NCBI GenBank assembly: GCA_026415155.1
Contig: JAOAHQ010000024.1
Location: forward strand, 1-50,947
DNA length: 50,947 nucleotides
Source of the DNA: Rhodocyclaceae bacterium
GTDB taxonomy: Bacteria > Pseudomonadota > Gammaproteobacteria > Burkholderiales > Rhodocyclaceae
Direction of reading: 5' to 3'
Part shown: piece by piece, positions 50,808-50,947 of the stretch
How the letters are laid out: each line of letters starts with the position of its first letter
Position numbering within the stretch: the stretch's first letter is position 1
The notes under the pieces: model-generated
The model's input: only the letters and a program-made list of their open reading frames with translations
What the model was told of the DNA's origin: nothing
Database searches by the model: none
Translations under genes and position numbers: made by a program

Positions 50808-50947
50808 GGCGGTTTCAAGGTCGAAGTGCAACGAATTGACGAAAGTGTTGTTCGAAGTTGAAGGCCTCGGGCATGAAGAGTTCGGCAGGGCAAAGCCAGT
50901 TGAGGCTCTTGCGGGGTCGGGTATTGAGCTTCCAGGCGATGGCATCG
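50808..50947 (-). mobile_element. IS30-family insertion sequence, right end (runs off the window)
   Basis: The element enters from the right edge and ends in about 50808-50814, just before the GGDEF coding sequence. GGCGGTTTCAAGGTCGAAGT (50808-50827) is a candidate terminal repeat; the other end is outside, so the boundary and target duplication cannot be confirmed. The direction of the transposase is the same as the disrupted gene. Confidence 0.7.
50815..50947 (-). CDS. IS30-family transposase, C-terminal fragment
   Basis: The last 43 codons (after one partial codon at the edge) are visible: DAIAWKLNTRPRKSLNWLCP, then AELFMPEAFNFEQHFRQF and VALRP before the TGA at 50815-50817. The LN.RPRK.L.W..P.E.F pattern is the C-terminal signature of IS30 transposases (DDE type with an rve-like domain). 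Confidence 0.88.
   Translation of the reverse strand, partial: DAIAWKLNTRPRKSLNWLCPAELFMPEAFNFEQHFRQFVALRP

Overview
The window is high-GC, gene-dense bacterial chromosome. Gene content and order point to a denitrifying betaproteobacterium, most likely near Rhodocyclales/Nitrosomonadales. This rests on the order leuC-entericidin-leuD-leuB-asd-fimV, the cluster ndk-rlmN-pilF-rodZ-ispG-hisS-yfgM-bamB-der, FimV and PilF of type IV pili, YcgR, and a cytochrome-c-type nitric oxide reductase. It is an inference from gene neighbourhoods, not from a marker gene. No rRNA, tRNA or CRISPR array was seen.

Layout. Positions 1-17805 lie almost entirely on the minus strand and are core genome: leucine biosynthesis with asd and fimV, an MFS transporter, aroC, a CBS-domain protein, FdxA, then the long der-to-ndk cluster with many 1-4 nt start/stop overlaps. 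17806-18602 is the largest gene-free stretch and holds a 206-bp miniature inverted-repeat element. 18603-21055 holds a sigma-54 activator with a Cys/His-rich PAS domain, divergent from a SLAC1/TDT-type transporter that has a good -24/-12 promoter. 21056-27834 (minus) carries a nucleotidyltransferase with a small partner, MscS, a PLD-like nuclease, RsmB, a DUF3108 protein, PurN, a lipoprotein and DedA. 27864-49538 is mostly plus: mutL, a DUF4143 ATPase, miaA, ycgR, (purM minus), hda, a HAD hydrolase, the second copy of the miniature element, an antitoxin with a frameshifted PIN toxin, pcnB-folK-panBCD, norCB under an FNR/DNR-type box, trxA, rho, rpmE, a GT39-like membrane protein, (orn minus), an M48 peptidase, rsgA and a GT-B-like protein. 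The right edge holds a GGDEF/EAL gene cut at its 5' end by an IS30-type element.

The accessory signals are the part worth following up. Two 206-bp elements share terminal inverted repeats and each is bounded by its own 5-bp target duplication. A 19-nt motif (CCGTCCCGCCAGCGCCGAC) recurs about nine times, exactly or with up to three changes, mostly inside genes and in different reading frames, so selection or spread seems to act on DNA rather than protein. The PIN toxin and the GGDEF/EAL gene are damaged while their neighbours are intact. The PAS/sigma-54/SLAC1 locus looks like a self-contained sensing and anion-export unit of unknown ligand.
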